A stretch of 64,000 bases of DNA, from the NCBI GenBank assembly GCA_947164985.1, contig CAMUYI010000007.1, positions 33,826 through 97,825 of the forward strand, given 5' to 3'. The first letter of the stretch is position 1; the number at the start of each line of letters is the position of its first letter. This stretch comes from an uncultured Bacteroidales bacterium (GTDB lineage: Bacteria > Bacteroidota > Bacteroidia > Bacteroidales > Paludibacteraceae). Positions 27,124 through 36,157 of this stretch are shown in pieces. The translations under genes and the position numbers were made by a program. The notes below the pieces were generated by a model. That model did no database searches. It was not told the DNA's origin and saw only the letters and a list, made by a program, of their open reading frames with translations.

Positions 27124-28551
27124 TTGGACAAAAAAGTGCTACAAAACTTCATAATTGATCGAATTCGGGCCGAGATTCCCTTCGAACCGAATGCAGAAAA
27201 GGACGGTTTATTCACCGCCCTTGGTGCGTTTATCATCAGCCGTGATCCCCGTAAAGCGTTTATCTTGCGCGGCTATGCCGGAACTGGAAAGACGAGTGTG
27301 ATGAGTGCGGTCATTCGGGCTTTAAAGAAATTGAATCAACCTTGTATCTTACTTGCTCCTACCGGTCGGGCAGCCAAGGTATTGAGCCGTTATTCGGGTG
27401 AACAAGCCTATACGATCCATAAGCAGATCTACCGACAGAATCAGTTAGGCGTTGAAGCCTTCTCGCTGTCGGACAACTTGCATAAAAACACTCTTTTTAT
27501 CATAGATGAAGCATCCATGCTTTCAGCAAATCGGGACAATACAACCTTCGGCAGCGGTTGCTTGCTGGACGACTTGGTGCGCTATGTGTATAACGAGAAA
27601 GGATGCTCCCTACTCTTGCTGGGCGATGATGCCCAATTACCGCCGGTAGGCAGTACGAAAAGTCCGGCGTTGGATGCGGACTATATGGCAAACAGTTATC
27701 AGTTGTCAGTAGTCAGTTATCAGTTGACACAAGTAGCCCGTCAGGCACTGGATAGCGGTATACTTTCCGAAGCAACTCGGATAAGGGAGAGTATTGAACA
27801 AGTAGGGGTAAAGTCTAGGATTAGTAGTCAATACTTAGTTAATAGTAACGGGCGAGATATTATTCGTCTTAACGGAGAAGAGGTGATTGAGAGTTTGGAG
27901 AACAGTTGGCGGGAGGTTGGTGCGGAAGAAACGCTGATCATTGCGCGGAGCAACAAGATGACAAATCTGTACAACGGCGGTGTACGTGCGCGGGTGCTAT
28001 ATAAGGAAGAAGATCTATCCAACGGCGACCGAATCATGGTGACGAAGAACAACTATTTCTGGGCGAAAGAGTATGAGGATTTAGAGTTTATTGCCAACGG
28101 CGATATGTTTGAGATTCAGCGCCTTACCAACCGCCACGAGTTATATGGGTTTCAATTTGCAACCGCCTCGTTACGTTCGGTGGATTATAACTGGGAGATC
28201 GAAGCTTTGGTTTGGATCGATACCCTTATGACCGATAGTCCGGAAGCCAATTATACGTTGCAAAGGGAGTTATTCAGCCGCATCGCAGAAGACTATCCGG
28301 AGATACGCAACAAGAAAGAGTTGATTAAAAAGATCTACGATTCACCCTATTTCAATGCGCTACAGATACGTTTTGCTTATTGTGTAACTTGCCATAAGGC
28401 GCAAGGTGGACAATGGAAGCATGTGTACATTGATAGCGGTTTTACGGAAGAATGGATCAACGGGCTCACGGAGACCGAAAAACGGGAGTTCCTACGATGG
28501 TTATACACGGCTGTGACGCGTGCGACCGAAAAAATATACCTCTTACGATAA
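27124..28551 (+). CDS. RecD-like DNA helicase (AAA_30/UvrD_C_2)
   Basis: 475 residues from TTG 27124; GTG at 27136 is an alternative. A superfamily 1B helicase: Walker A RGYAGTGKTSV (about 54-64), APTGRAAKVL, IIDEASML (motif II), LLLGDDAQLPPVG (motif III), VARQ (motif IV), and at the end YCVTCHKAQGGQWKHVYID with RWLYTAVTRA (motifs V and VI). It probably works in DNA repair or replication as a stand-alone helicase without RecBC. Residues 191-201 (SYQLSVVSYQL) come from a heptamer repeat; SYQLTQVARQ alone would restore the usual motif, so about seven residues are added. A second repeat-like stretch encodes SRISSQYLVNSNG at about 230-242. No plus-strand promoter was seen. Confidence 0.88.
   Translation: MDKKVLQNFIIDRIRAEIPFEPNAEKDGLFTALGAFIISRDPRKAFILRGYAGTGKTSVMSAVIRALKKLNQPCILLAPTGRAAKVLSRYSGEQAYTIHKQIYRQNQLGVEAFSLSDNLHKNTLFIIDEASMLSANRDNTTFGSGCLLDDLVRYVYNEKGCSLLLLGDDAQLPPVGSTKSPALDADYMANSYQLSVVSYQLTQVARQALDSGILSEATRIRESIEQVGVKSRISSQYLVNSNGRDIIRLNGEEVIESLENSWREVGAEETLIIARSNKMTNLYNGGVRARVLYKEEDLSNGDRIMVTKNNYFWAKEYEDLEFIANGDMFEIQRLTNRHELYGFQFATASLRSVDYNWEIEALVWIDTLMTDSPEANYTLQRELFSRIAEDYPEIRNKKELIKKIYDSPYFNALQIRFAYCVTCHKAQGGQWKHVYIDSGFTEEWINGLTETEKREFLRWLYTAVTRATEKIYLLR
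27693..27726 (+). repeat. Heptamer repeat inside the RecD-like helicase gene
   Basis: Five copies of CAGTTAT/CAGTTGT/CAGTAGT, period 7, in frame, encode SYQLSVVSYQL next to helicase motif IV. Confidence 0.9.
27814..27848 (+). repeat. Degenerate tandem repeat in the RecD-like gene
   Basis: Loose copies of a TTAGTAG/TTAGTTA type unit encode the variable stretch RISSQYLVNS. More degenerate than the other tracts. Confidence 0.45.
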
Positions 28552-28566
28552 AAAAAGCAACAAATA

Positions 28567-28598
28567 TTTGCATATATGCAAAATATTTTGTAATTTTG
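28567..28598 (+). promoter_or_regulatory. Promoter of the lipoprotein and DUF5723 pair
   Basis: TTTG at 28567-28570, a 20-base spacer beginning CATATATGC, TAATTTTG at 28591-28598. The leader to the ATG at 28639 is about 35 bases. Confidence 0.78.
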
Positions 28599-28638
28599 CA
28601 CGCAAAATTGGATAACACAAACAAAATCTATTTATTAT

Positions 28639-30531
28639 ATGCGATTTAAGAACTTTTATGCCCTTATGGCGATTCTCGCTATCAGCGTGATGACCGGCTG
28701 TCGTTCAAAGATGGACCTGGATAACATCGACGCGAAAGCCGAGGTTCAAATGGGTGTTGCGCTGCCTGTAGGTAGTATGCATGCCACAATCGGCGACTTC
28801 TTCGGCGCAGGTATCGGAGATTTCTACGTAGACACTATTCCAGAAAGTGAAGGCGGACACAAAGATGTTATTACCTGGAAAAAGGCGTTTGACATTGAGC
28901 GTAATTTCCATGCCGATTCTCTGGATTTGACGAACATGGTTTCCAGTAAGCAACTTTCTTTGGATGTGTATGAGAAATTGCCGGAATACTATGCACCGGG
29001 AACGACGGACAAGATCATCTACGGAGACGGATCTCAGTATACGCTGCGATTCGATATGCCGGTGAACCTGAAAGGTATCAACAAAGAGTTAGGCGGTGAT
29101 CGTCTGGATAGCGCGTTGATTGAGATGGCACGTTTCACATCCCAGATCAATCTTCACAACGGTCTTCCATTGGAGTGGAACTGGATTGATGAAGTAACGC
29201 TGGAGATGGGTCCGCAGATCAAACGTCCGAACGGTAATATCATGACGGTTTATCAGAAAGGTGAGGCAGGAAGTTACGGCCAAAATATCAACACAGATAT
29301 TGATGCATTCACAATCTGCTTGATGAAGAACCTTCATCCGGCAAGTTGGAGTTTGTATGACCTTGATAACGTGATCGACTCTTGCCAATTCTTTATTACG
29401 TTCAAGTTCACCATTCCGAACGGCAAGACGATTACAGTGCCGAAGGATGCCGGCTTTGATTATAATCTCAATGTGGAGTTTATCCGTTATTCGGCTATTT
29501 GGGGTAAGTTCGTTGCTTCATCCGAGATGCACGATGAAGATACGATTCTTATCAGCGAGTACATCAAGGATCTGGACTTCATCTCCAAATGGAACTTGCC
29601 ATTCAATGATCCGAAAATTGATATGCAGGTGATTACCCAAATCGCAGGTGCATTGGTACTGAATGGTGACTATCTGTATGCAGAGGATGTGAACCATAAC
29701 AAATCCTATGCGGAATTCTACGGAGACCGTCGGCATAACTTCAAACCGACTATTGTTGAGGGTCAGTATTTGCCGTTGACTAGTGCAATCGGTGATTCAA
29801 CGGAGAATATTCATATCCCGTTCAGCAAAGCAGAATCAGAAGGTCGTATCGACCGTTTGTTCCAAAATATGCCTCAGATGCTGGCGTATAAATTCAACGT
29901 TAACTTCAACTATCAGGAGACGCCGCAGATTCGTATCACGCCTAATACGGGTATCCGAATCCATGCGACGTGCACACTGCCGTTGATCTTCAACGAAGGT
30001 CTGCACATGGAATATAAAGATACGATGCCCCTTGATATCAGTCAATTCAGTATTGATTCGTTGTTAGCCGGTGTAGAAGTGATCGACACACTCAAAACGA
30101 CGAAGGTGCAAATCTTACTGCATGCTAAGAACGAGATACCTTTGGATATCAAGGCAACTATGCTTTGTTTGGATGAGAACGGCAATGTTGTGATGGATCC
30201 GACCAATCCGACCAAACCGTTCACTCTCTTCCAGCAAGATACAATTATGCTGAAGGCTCCGCAATATGAGAAGAAAGGCGGTAGTTGGCAGGCTACTAAA
30301 CCTGGCGAGACGACTATTGCTGCGCATTTGACGATAGCAGAGGCGAACTTGTTCCCGAAAATCAAGAAGTTGGTTTATTCCGCCGCCATCGACGATGATT
30401 CTTTGGCAGAGGCGTACAAACAAGGTCTAAGCAATGTCCGTATTACGGAAGACCAAGGCTTGACGCTCAAGATCGGCATCAGCGGTGAGGTAGATGCGAT
30501 TCTCAATTTTGGTAAAGACGATAATAAATAA
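28639..30531 (+). CDS. Large lipoprotein of unknown function
   Basis: 630 residues with a lipoprotein signal peptide (lipobox VMTGC, Cys about 21) followed by RSKMDLDN. The rest looks mainly beta-stranded, with regular short strands and repeated phrases of the kind TLRFDMPVNLKGI, LEMGPQIK and TLKIGISGEVD, and no enzyme motif. I do not recognise the family. It has its own promoter and is followed after 13 bases by the DUF5723/OmpA outer-membrane protein, with a strong AGGAGG between them, so the two probably form a surface or envelope complex. Confidence 0.72.
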   Translation: MRFKNFYALMAILAISVMTGCRSKMDLDNIDAKAEVQMGVALPVGSMHATIGDFFGAGIGDFYVDTIPESEGGHKDVITWKKAFDIERNFHADSLDLTNMVSSKQLSLDVYEKLPEYYAPGTTDKIIYGDGSQYTLRFDMPVNLKGINKELGGDRLDSALIEMARFTSQINLHNGLPLEWNWIDEVTLEMGPQIKRPNGNIMTVYQKGEAGSYGQNINTDIDAFTICLMKNLHPASWSLYDLDNVIDSCQFFITFKFTIPNGKTITVPKDAGFDYNLNVEFIRYSAIWGKFVASSEMHDEDTILISEYIKDLDFISKWNLPFNDPKIDMQVITQIAGALVLNGDYLYAEDVNHNKSYAEFYGDRRHNFKPTIVEGQYLPLTSAIGDSTENIHIPFSKAESEGRIDRLFQNMPQMLAYKFNVNFNYQETPQIRITPNTGIRIHATCTLPLIFNEGLHMEYKDTMPLDISQFSIDSLLAGVEVIDTLKTTKVQILLHAKNEIPLDIKATMLCLDENGNVVMDPTNPTKPFTLFQQDTIMLKAPQYEKKGGSWQATKPGETTIAAHLTIAEANLFPKIKKLVYSAAIDDDSLAEAYKQGLSNVRITEDQGLTLKIGISGEVDAILNFGKDDNK

Positions 30532-30535
30532 GGAG

Positions 30536-30541
30536 GGCTAA
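30536..30541 (+). promoter_or_regulatory. Unusual ribosome binding site
   Basis: AAGGAGG ends about 7 bases before the ATG at 30545. Strong Shine-Dalgarno sites are rare in Bacteroidota and are not seen before most genes here, so this one may mark high expression of the outer-membrane protein. Confidence 0.5.
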
Positions 30542-30544
30542 ACA

Positions 30545-33151
30545 ATGAAAAAGTATATTTTGACAGCCCTTGCGGCAATTGCGACACTCAGTATTAGCGC
30601 ACAACAGGTGACGACCCTCTATTTCTTAGAGAACACCCCTATGCGTCATACGATCAACCCAGCCTTCCAGCCGGTAAGTAACGGCTATATTAACTTCAGT
30701 CCGTTTGGTTGGACGAGTTACAGTATAGGTAACAACTCGTTGACACTCAGCGATTTCATTTACTACGATAAGAATGTCGGTTCTACTATCACCATCTTAC
30801 ATCCGGAGGCAGATAAAACCAAGTTCCTTAATCAGATTCGTAGTATGACCTATTTTAACACGGATGCTACCATCGGTATATTGAACATAGGTGTACGAAT
30901 CAAGGATGCCGGCTATCTTATGATCGGCATCAATGAAAAGATGGAAGCCGGTGTGACGCTGCCTAAGTCGATTTTCGATTTCTATTATGGCGGAGGAATG
31001 AAAGAACTCAACGGAGGCAATAACTCATTTAGCCTCTCCGGTTTGAGTACCGGCGCAACAGTCTATACGGAAATCAGCGGAGGATACAGCCACAAGATAA
31101 ACGAGCATTGGACGATCGGTGGTAAGCTCAAGTTTCTGTTAGGTACGACATACGTAGGCTTCAACAACAAGAAGCTGGATATCAATGCCAGCACCGAAGA
31201 GTGGCGCTTGCAAGGTGATCTTGGTATAACGATGGCTTCTGCGCCGATTCTCAACAGTGCCTACATGGCCAATTATATCAGTGGTAAGGATGCTCGCCAA
31301 ATCGTCGATGGTATCACGAACGGTGATTTCGATGGTTCACAACTCATCGACCTCTCCGATCCGCGTGCATTGATATTGAATGCTATCAAGCCCGCCGGTT
31401 ATGGAGCAGCCTTGGATTTCGGTTTTACATGGAAGCCTATTGAGCAATTACAATTAAGTCTGGGCCTTACCGACCTCGGTTTCATCTATTGGACGCATGC
31501 TTCGCAGTACAACTGCAAGGTTGATACCTCTTTTGTTGGTGCCGGTGAGATCGAGTATAGCGACTATCTGGATGAGAACGGTAAGTTCTCCACTCAGATG
31601 CTGTTAGATTCAGTGACAAACAACATGCTGGGCCTGCTTTCGGGCTTCAGGATGAGTGCCAGTGCAGCCAACGGTTTTGCCCGCATGACTTCGGCGCGTT
31701 TGAATGTAGGTCTGGATGCTAATTTCTGGGAGAATCGTATCGGTCTTGGTGTTGTATCGGCTACACGCTTGTACAACGCTCGCTTATATGAAGAGGTTAC
31801 GTTCGGTTTTGCTTTCCGTCCGGTCAATTGGTTCAATATTGCCGCTACCTACTCGCTGCTGAACAACGGTAAGTACAGCAATATCGGTGCCGGTATCAGT
31901 TTTATGCCGTACGATGGTTTGAACTTCTTGTTAGCTTGCGACTATATCCCGACGAGCTATGCAAAAGCTCCATCTGCAATCACACCGGGAAGCAATCCTA
32001 TCTATTGTATTCCCGATCAGACGAAGATGTTTAACATCAGTATGGGCGTTTCTATCTGCTGGGGTTCCAACCGTCGCGACAAAGATAAAGATGGCGTATG
32101 GGATAAGATCGATATGTGTCCGGAGACTCCGCGTGGTGTAGCAGTAGACAGCGTAGGCTGCCCGCTGGATGAAGACCACGATGGTGTACCTGATTATCTG
32201 GATCATTGCTTGGGAACCTTACCGGAAGCAAGAAGATATGTGGATACGTATGGATGCGACATGGATACAGACGGTGATGGTGTAGAGGATTACAAAGACC
32301 TCTGTCCAAATACGCCGCGTGAAGCATGGGGTAAGGTAGACAGCGTAGGTTGTCCGCTGGATACAGACGGTGATGGTGTAGCGGACTTCTTGGATGAGTG
32401 TCCGGGTACGCCAGAAGCAGCATATGGACGTATTGATGCCAAGGGCTGTCCGATAGACTCTGACGGAGATGGAGTACCTGACTACTTGGATGAGTGTCCG
32501 GGTACGCCGGAAGCTGCATATGGACGTATTGATGCCAAAGGCTGTCCGATAGACAATGATGGTGATGGTGTACCTGACTATATGGACGAATGTCCGGATA
32601 CGCCGGAGAAAGCTATCGGCTTCGTAGATGCCAAGGGTTGTGAGTTGGATAGCGATGGCGATGATGTACCGGATTATAAGGATGAATGTCCGGCTGTAGC
32701 TGGTTTGAAAGAGAATAAAGGCTGTCCGGAAGTGAAACGCGAGGTACGTCAACTGCTGCAGAAAGCTATGCAAGGTATCGAGTTCGAATCCGGAAAGGCA
32801 ACTATTAAGAAGAAGTCGTATCCGCTGCTTGACCAGATTGCTGCCATCTTCGTTGAGAATAGCAACTACATCATTGAGGTGCAGGGTCATACGGATAACA
32901 CCGGTAAGGCAGAGGTTAATAAAGCCCTCTCGCAGAAACGTGCAGACGCGGTTCGTGACTACATGATTGCAAAGGGTGTTGACTTCCAACGTATGACAGC
33001 TGTTGGTTATGGTTCAGAGATGCCGATCGCTGATAACAAGACCAAAGCCGGTCGTGCTAAGAACCGCCGCGTAGAATTCAAGATCAGCTTTGAGGAAGTA
33101 CACTATGAGACGATCCTGGACCACGCTGATCCGGCTACAGAAGAGAAATAA
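30545..33151 (+). CDS. DUF5723 beta-barrel with TSP3 repeats and OmpA domain
   Basis: 868 residues. Signal peptide ends SISAQ. Residues 20-505 form a predicted outer-membrane barrel like Bacteroidetes DUF5723 proteins (TLYFLENTPMRHTINPAF, GYSHKINEHWTIGGKL, AATYSLLNNGKYSNIGAGI). Residues 512-728 hold about seven calcium-binding thrombospondin type 3 repeats of the form DxDGDGVPDYxDxCPxTP. The end (about 740-850) is an OmpA peptidoglycan-binding domain (VQGHTDNTGKAE, LSQKRADAVRDYM, NRRVEFKI). Thus it bridges outer membrane and cell wall through a rigid spacer. Two of the repeats are nearly identical in DNA (108 bases each). Confidence 0.88.
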   Translation: MKKYILTALAAIATLSISAQQVTTLYFLENTPMRHTINPAFQPVSNGYINFSPFGWTSYSIGNNSLTLSDFIYYDKNVGSTITILHPEADKTKFLNQIRSMTYFNTDATIGILNIGVRIKDAGYLMIGINEKMEAGVTLPKSIFDFYYGGGMKELNGGNNSFSLSGLSTGATVYTEISGGYSHKINEHWTIGGKLKFLLGTTYVGFNNKKLDINASTEEWRLQGDLGITMASAPILNSAYMANYISGKDARQIVDGITNGDFDGSQLIDLSDPRALILNAIKPAGYGAALDFGFTWKPIEQLQLSLGLTDLGFIYWTHASQYNCKVDTSFVGAGEIEYSDYLDENGKFSTQMLLDSVTNNMLGLLSGFRMSASAANGFARMTSARLNVGLDANFWENRIGLGVVSATRLYNARLYEEVTFGFAFRPVNWFNIAATYSLLNNGKYSNIGAGISFMPYDGLNFLLACDYIPTSYAKAPSAITPGSNPIYCIPDQTKMFNISMGVSICWGSNRRDKDKDGVWDKIDMCPETPRGVAVDSVGCPLDEDHDGVPDYLDHCLGTLPEARRYVDTYGCDMDTDGDGVEDYKDLCPNTPREAWGKVDSVGCPLDTDGDGVADFLDECPGTPEAAYGRIDAKGCPIDSDGDGVPDYLDECPGTPEAAYGRIDAKGCPIDNDGDGVPDYMDECPDTPEKAIGFVDAKGCELDSDGDDVPDYKDECPAVAGLKENKGCPEVKREVRQLLQKAMQGIEFESGKATIKKKSYPLLDQIAAIFVENSNYIIEVQGHTDNTGKAEVNKALSQKRADAVRDYMIAKGVDFQRMTAVGYGSEMPIADNKTKAGRAKNRRVEFKISFEEVHYETILDHADPATEEK
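32393..32608 (+). repeat. Near-identical 108-bp tandem coding repeat
   Basis: Two 36-codon TSP3 units (DECPGTPEAAYGRIDAKGCP followed by DSDGDGVPDYL and its copy) differ at only a few bases, while neighbouring units are more diverged. This points to recent duplication. Confidence 0.8.
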
Positions 33152-33175
33152 TTGAAGATTTAAATTTTATATAAT

Positions 33176-33895
33176 ATGGGAAGAGCGTTTGAATATCGCA
33201 AAGCGACAAAACTGAAAAGATGGGGACATATGTCCCGTACATTCACAAAGTTAGGTAAAGAAATCACGATTGCAGCCCGCGAGGGCGGACCGGATCCGGA
33301 CTCTAACCCTCGTCTGCGTGCACTGATCCAACAGTGTAAACGTGAGAACATGCCGAAGGACAATATCGACCGCGCCATCAAGAAAGCGACCGATAAGTCA
33401 TCGGAGGGATACAAGGAAATCAACTATGAAGGATACGGACCTCACGGCATTGCTATCTTCGTGGAGACCGCAACCGATAACCACATGCGTACAGTAGCCA
33501 ATATCCGTTCGTACTTCACCAAGTTCGGCGGTACGCTGGGTACGCAGGGTAGTTTGCAATTCCTGTTCGACCGCAAGGCATGCTTCACCGTAACGATGAA
33601 GGACGGTATTGATCTGGACGAACTGGAGCTCGAGTTGATTGATTTCGGTGTAGAGGAACTCGGTGTGGACGAGGAGGAGAACACCATCGTGATCTACTCA
33701 GATTTCGATGCAGCTGTCTCAATGCAGAAATACCTCGAGGACAACGGCTTTGAGATTCAGTCTATGGAGTTTGTTCGTATCCCGAACGATACCAAGGAGT
33801 TAACCGAGGAGCAACGTGAGTCTGTACAGAAACTCATCGACAAGATCGAAGAGGACGAAGATGTACAGAACGTATTCACCAACATGGCCGAATGA
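33176..33895 (+). CDS. yebC: YebC/PmpR-family protein
   Basis: 239 residues, normal for the family. Begins GRAFEYRKATKLKRW with the family's TFTKLGKEITIAAREGGPDPDSNP (split TFTKLGKEI and GGPDPDSNPRLR), then NMPKDNIDRAIKKA, YEGYGPHG and DGIDLDELELELIDFG. Family members have been described as transcription regulators and more recently as translation factors that relieve ribosome stalling; which applies here is not visible. It lies 24 bases after the OmpA protein and overlaps rsmG by 4 bases. Confidence 0.93.
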   Translation: MGRAFEYRKATKLKRWGHMSRTFTKLGKEITIAAREGGPDPDSNPRLRALIQQCKRENMPKDNIDRAIKKATDKSSEGYKEINYEGYGPHGIAIFVETATDNHMRTVANIRSYFTKFGGTLGTQGSLQFLFDRKACFTVTMKDGIDLDELELELIDFGVEELGVDEEENTIVIYSDFDAAVSMQKYLEDNGFEIQSMEFVRIPNDTKELTEEQRESVQKLIDKIEEDEDVQNVFTNMAE

Positions 33896-34503
33896 TCATC
33901 GAAGATTACTTTAAATTAACAGAACGTCAGGCGCAGCAATTCGCTGCGCTTGACGCGCTTTACCGCGACTGGAACAGTAAGATCAATGTGATCTCGCGAA
34001 AGGATATCGATAACTTGTATGAGCACCATGTGCTGCACTCGTTAGCGATTGCTAAGTTACTTCCTTTTATGCCCGGCACGAGTATTATGGACATCGGTAC
34101 CGGCGGTGGTTTTCCGGGTATACCGTTGGCGATTTTGTTTCCGGAGTGCCAATTTTTGCTGATTGATTCGATCGGAAAGAAGATCAAGGTAGCGAGTGAG
34201 GTAGCCAAGGCTTTAGGACTCACCAATGTGGTATGCAAGCAGGAACGCGTGGAGGAAGAGAAGCAGAAGTTTGATTTTGTCGTTTCCCGTGCCGTAATGC
34301 CCCTACCCGACTTGGTTAAACTTATTCAGAAGAACATCTCCAATAAGCATCGTAATGCGGTGCCGAACGGGCTGGTTGTACTTAAAGGCGGCGACCTGAA
34401 AGAAGAACTCCGCCCCTTTAAAGAGGCGGAGATTACTCCGTGCAACACTTGGTTCAAGGGCGAGTGGTTTACTACCAAACAGGTTATTTACCTGCCTCTA
34501 TAA
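33892..34503 (+). CDS. rsmG: 16S rRNA (guanine527-N7)-methyltransferase RsmG
   Basis: 203 residues. Methylates G527 of 16S rRNA, using SAM. Family marks: LYRDWNSKINVISRKD, HVLHSLAIAK, the SAM loop IMDIGTGGGFPGIPLAI, LLIDSIGKKIKV and VSRAVMPLPDLV. Complete. It ends in a 20-base convergent overlap with the pectate lyase gene, with no terminator between. Confidence 0.95.
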   Translation: MIIEDYFKLTERQAQQFAALDALYRDWNSKINVISRKDIDNLYEHHVLHSLAIAKLLPFMPGTSIMDIGTGGGFPGIPLAILFPECQFLLIDSIGKKIKVASEVAKALGLTNVVCKQERVEEEKQKFDFVVSRAVMPLPDLVKLIQKNISNKHRNAVPNGLVVLKGGDLKEELRPFKEAEITPCNTWFKGEWFTTKQVIYLPL

Positions 34504-36157
34504 GTTGGCCTTGAAGGGTGTATGTTTTTGCTCCGCGCTGGATATAGATCTGTCCGTCGCGGAGTATTTTATGAATCTTCAAATCTTCAAATCTCAAATC
34601 TTCCAATCCTTCTTCTGAAGGTCTATACCCGTCGCCCATCGGCTCTTTATGCGTCATGGCATAATCGAGATACATCTCTAACATCGTGTATCCCGAAGCA
34701 TGACGAACGTTATTATCCGGCGTCGTCGGGTCACAACCATTAGCACTCTCCCACTCGTCCGGCATACCGTCCTGGTCCGTATCCACTAATGCTGCAACGG
34801 ACGGATAAGCGTAGAACCCTTCTGCATCTGCCGCATTGTCAATTATACCTTTCTTTTTAGCTACACTACCGACATAAGTATGCGTTGCGTTCTTGGTGTC
34901 CACTATGAGACGCAGCTCCACATGATCACGCGGGAAGCAACCGGCCGTATCCAATACGGTTTGGTACGCCTTTTCGGCTGTCTGGTAATCGCCTACGGCA
35001 TAGGCATACATATCAAAATCATAGCGTCCGTAGATGGAATCCATCGTCCATCGCCACCATGGCGTCTTAGTACGAATGAGCGAATCTACCCGAAGAGATG
35101 AAACCGGATAAATAGTGCTATTCTCCGAAGTCACAGCCGACCAGTTATCTGCCGTAGCTGATGGGTTACCATCCATCACATTGCCGGAAACATACCAATA
35201 ACTTGGTCCCCATGAGGTAGCCTTACCGGAACGGTTATAATTCGAACGGAAGAATAACATCTTATTCGTTGTATTCGGACCTTTCTTATAATAGTTATTG
35301 ATAAAATTGCACTCATGTACAGAGTTCAAACCATTGTACTCACCTTCTGCCAGTTTGGCTGTATTCTCACCGCCATGACAGCCTGTACTGCCTCCGTAAT
35401 AATTATAATTGACGTTATTGATATAATCCAAATAAACGACCCAATCGTTACTCTGAGCGCCATTAAATCGGCATGAACGACCGTTATTGTTTGCCAATAA
35501 ATTATGATGGTACGAAGCTGGAGAACCACCCCATTGACAACCATATCCACGCTGACCTTTTCCGTTTCCAGCATCAAATAATCCCTCATGAATAATACAA
35601 TACTGGACGGTAATAAAATGGCTGTCATTCGTATTCATGTTCTCTTCAGAAGACCATCCGAAATCACAGTGGTCTATGATATAATTCTCGCAGTTTTCTG
35701 CCGAAAAAGCGCTGGCATTCAAAAAGTTACCGTTTGCATCTTCATTACCTATACGGAAGCGGATATTACGGAGGATAAAGTTTTTAGAATTACCCAGATT
35801 CACCTTGTTATGGGTAATCACGATACCCATTCCCGGAGCTGTCTGTCCAGCAATCGTATAGTTCTGACGGCTAATTCTTAGGTCCTTAACAAGCCGAATT
35901 TCTCCAGATACCGCGAAACATATCGTTAAGGGTTCACCGGGATATTGTTGTACCGCCCAGCGGAGAGTGCCTTCTGTGGTTCCGTTTGCATCGTCCTCCA
36001 GCGAGGTGACGTACACCACTTTACCTCCGCGGCCTCCGGAAGTGTATTTTCCGAATCCTTCCGCTCCGGGGAAAGCTACAATCGTGTCTGGCAGTACAGC
36101 AGCAGATAAACTACAAAGAAACAAAGTACAAAGTACAAGGGTTAAAATCTCTTTCAT
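34484..36157 (-). CDS. Pectate lyase-like secreted protein with a T9SS-type tail
   Basis: 557 residues. Signal peptide about 1-19. The mature part starts DTIVAFPGAEGFGKYTSGGRGG, a polysaccharide lyase family 1-like opening, and continues as a right-handed beta-helix with VISGEIRL-like turns (CFAVSGEIRLVKDLRI), NYTIAGQTAPG, IIDHCDFGWSSEENM and SYHHNLLANNNGRSCRFNG. A single TSP3-like element DTDQDGMPDEWE lies near 465. The end (KILRDGQIYIQRGAKTYTLQG) matches the subtilase tail and fits T9SS sorting. Residues about 515-528 (EEGLEDLRFEDLKIHK) come from a heptamer repeat in the linker before the tail. Pectin cleavage at the surface is likely; substrate is inferred. Last gene of a minus-strand cluster. 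Confidence 0.85.
   Translation of the reverse strand: MKEILTLVLCTLFLCSLSAAVLPDTIVAFPGAEGFGKYTSGGRGGKVVYVTSLEDDANGTTEGTLRWAVQQYPGEPLTICFAVSGEIRLVKDLRISRQNYTIAGQTAPGMGIVITHNKVNLGNSKNFILRNIRFRIGNEDANGNFLNASAFSAENCENYIIDHCDFGWSSEENMNTNDSHFITVQYCIIHEGLFDAGNGKGQRGYGCQWGGSPASYHHNLLANNNGRSCRFNGAQSNDWVVYLDYINNVNYNYYGGSTGCHGGENTAKLAEGEYNGLNSVHECNFINNYYKKGPNTTNKMLFFRSNYNRSGKATSWGPSYWYVSGNVMDGNPSATADNWSAVTSENSTIYPVSSLRVDSLIRTKTPWWRWTMDSIYGRYDFDMYAYAVGDYQTAEKAYQTVLDTAGCFPRDHVELRLIVDTKNATHTYVGSVAKKKGIIDNAADAEGFYAYPSVAALVDTDQDGMPDEWESANGCDPTTPDNNVRHASGYTMLEMYLDYAMTHKEPMGDGYRPSEEGLEDLRFEDLKIHKILRDGQIYIQRGAKTYTLQGQLIEAGK
34574..34613 (-). repeat. Heptamer-type repeat in the pectate lyase linker
   Basis: Copies of CTTCAAAT/CTCAAAT/CTTCCAAT (period 7-8) on the plus strand encode, on the minus strand, the linker EGLEDLRFEDLKIH. 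Confidence 0.8.

Noticed and set aside
32081..32730. Regular direct repeats that could suggest a CRISPR array
   Set aside because: Repeats are in frame, multiples of three, and encode TSP3 units in a larger protein; there are no spacers.
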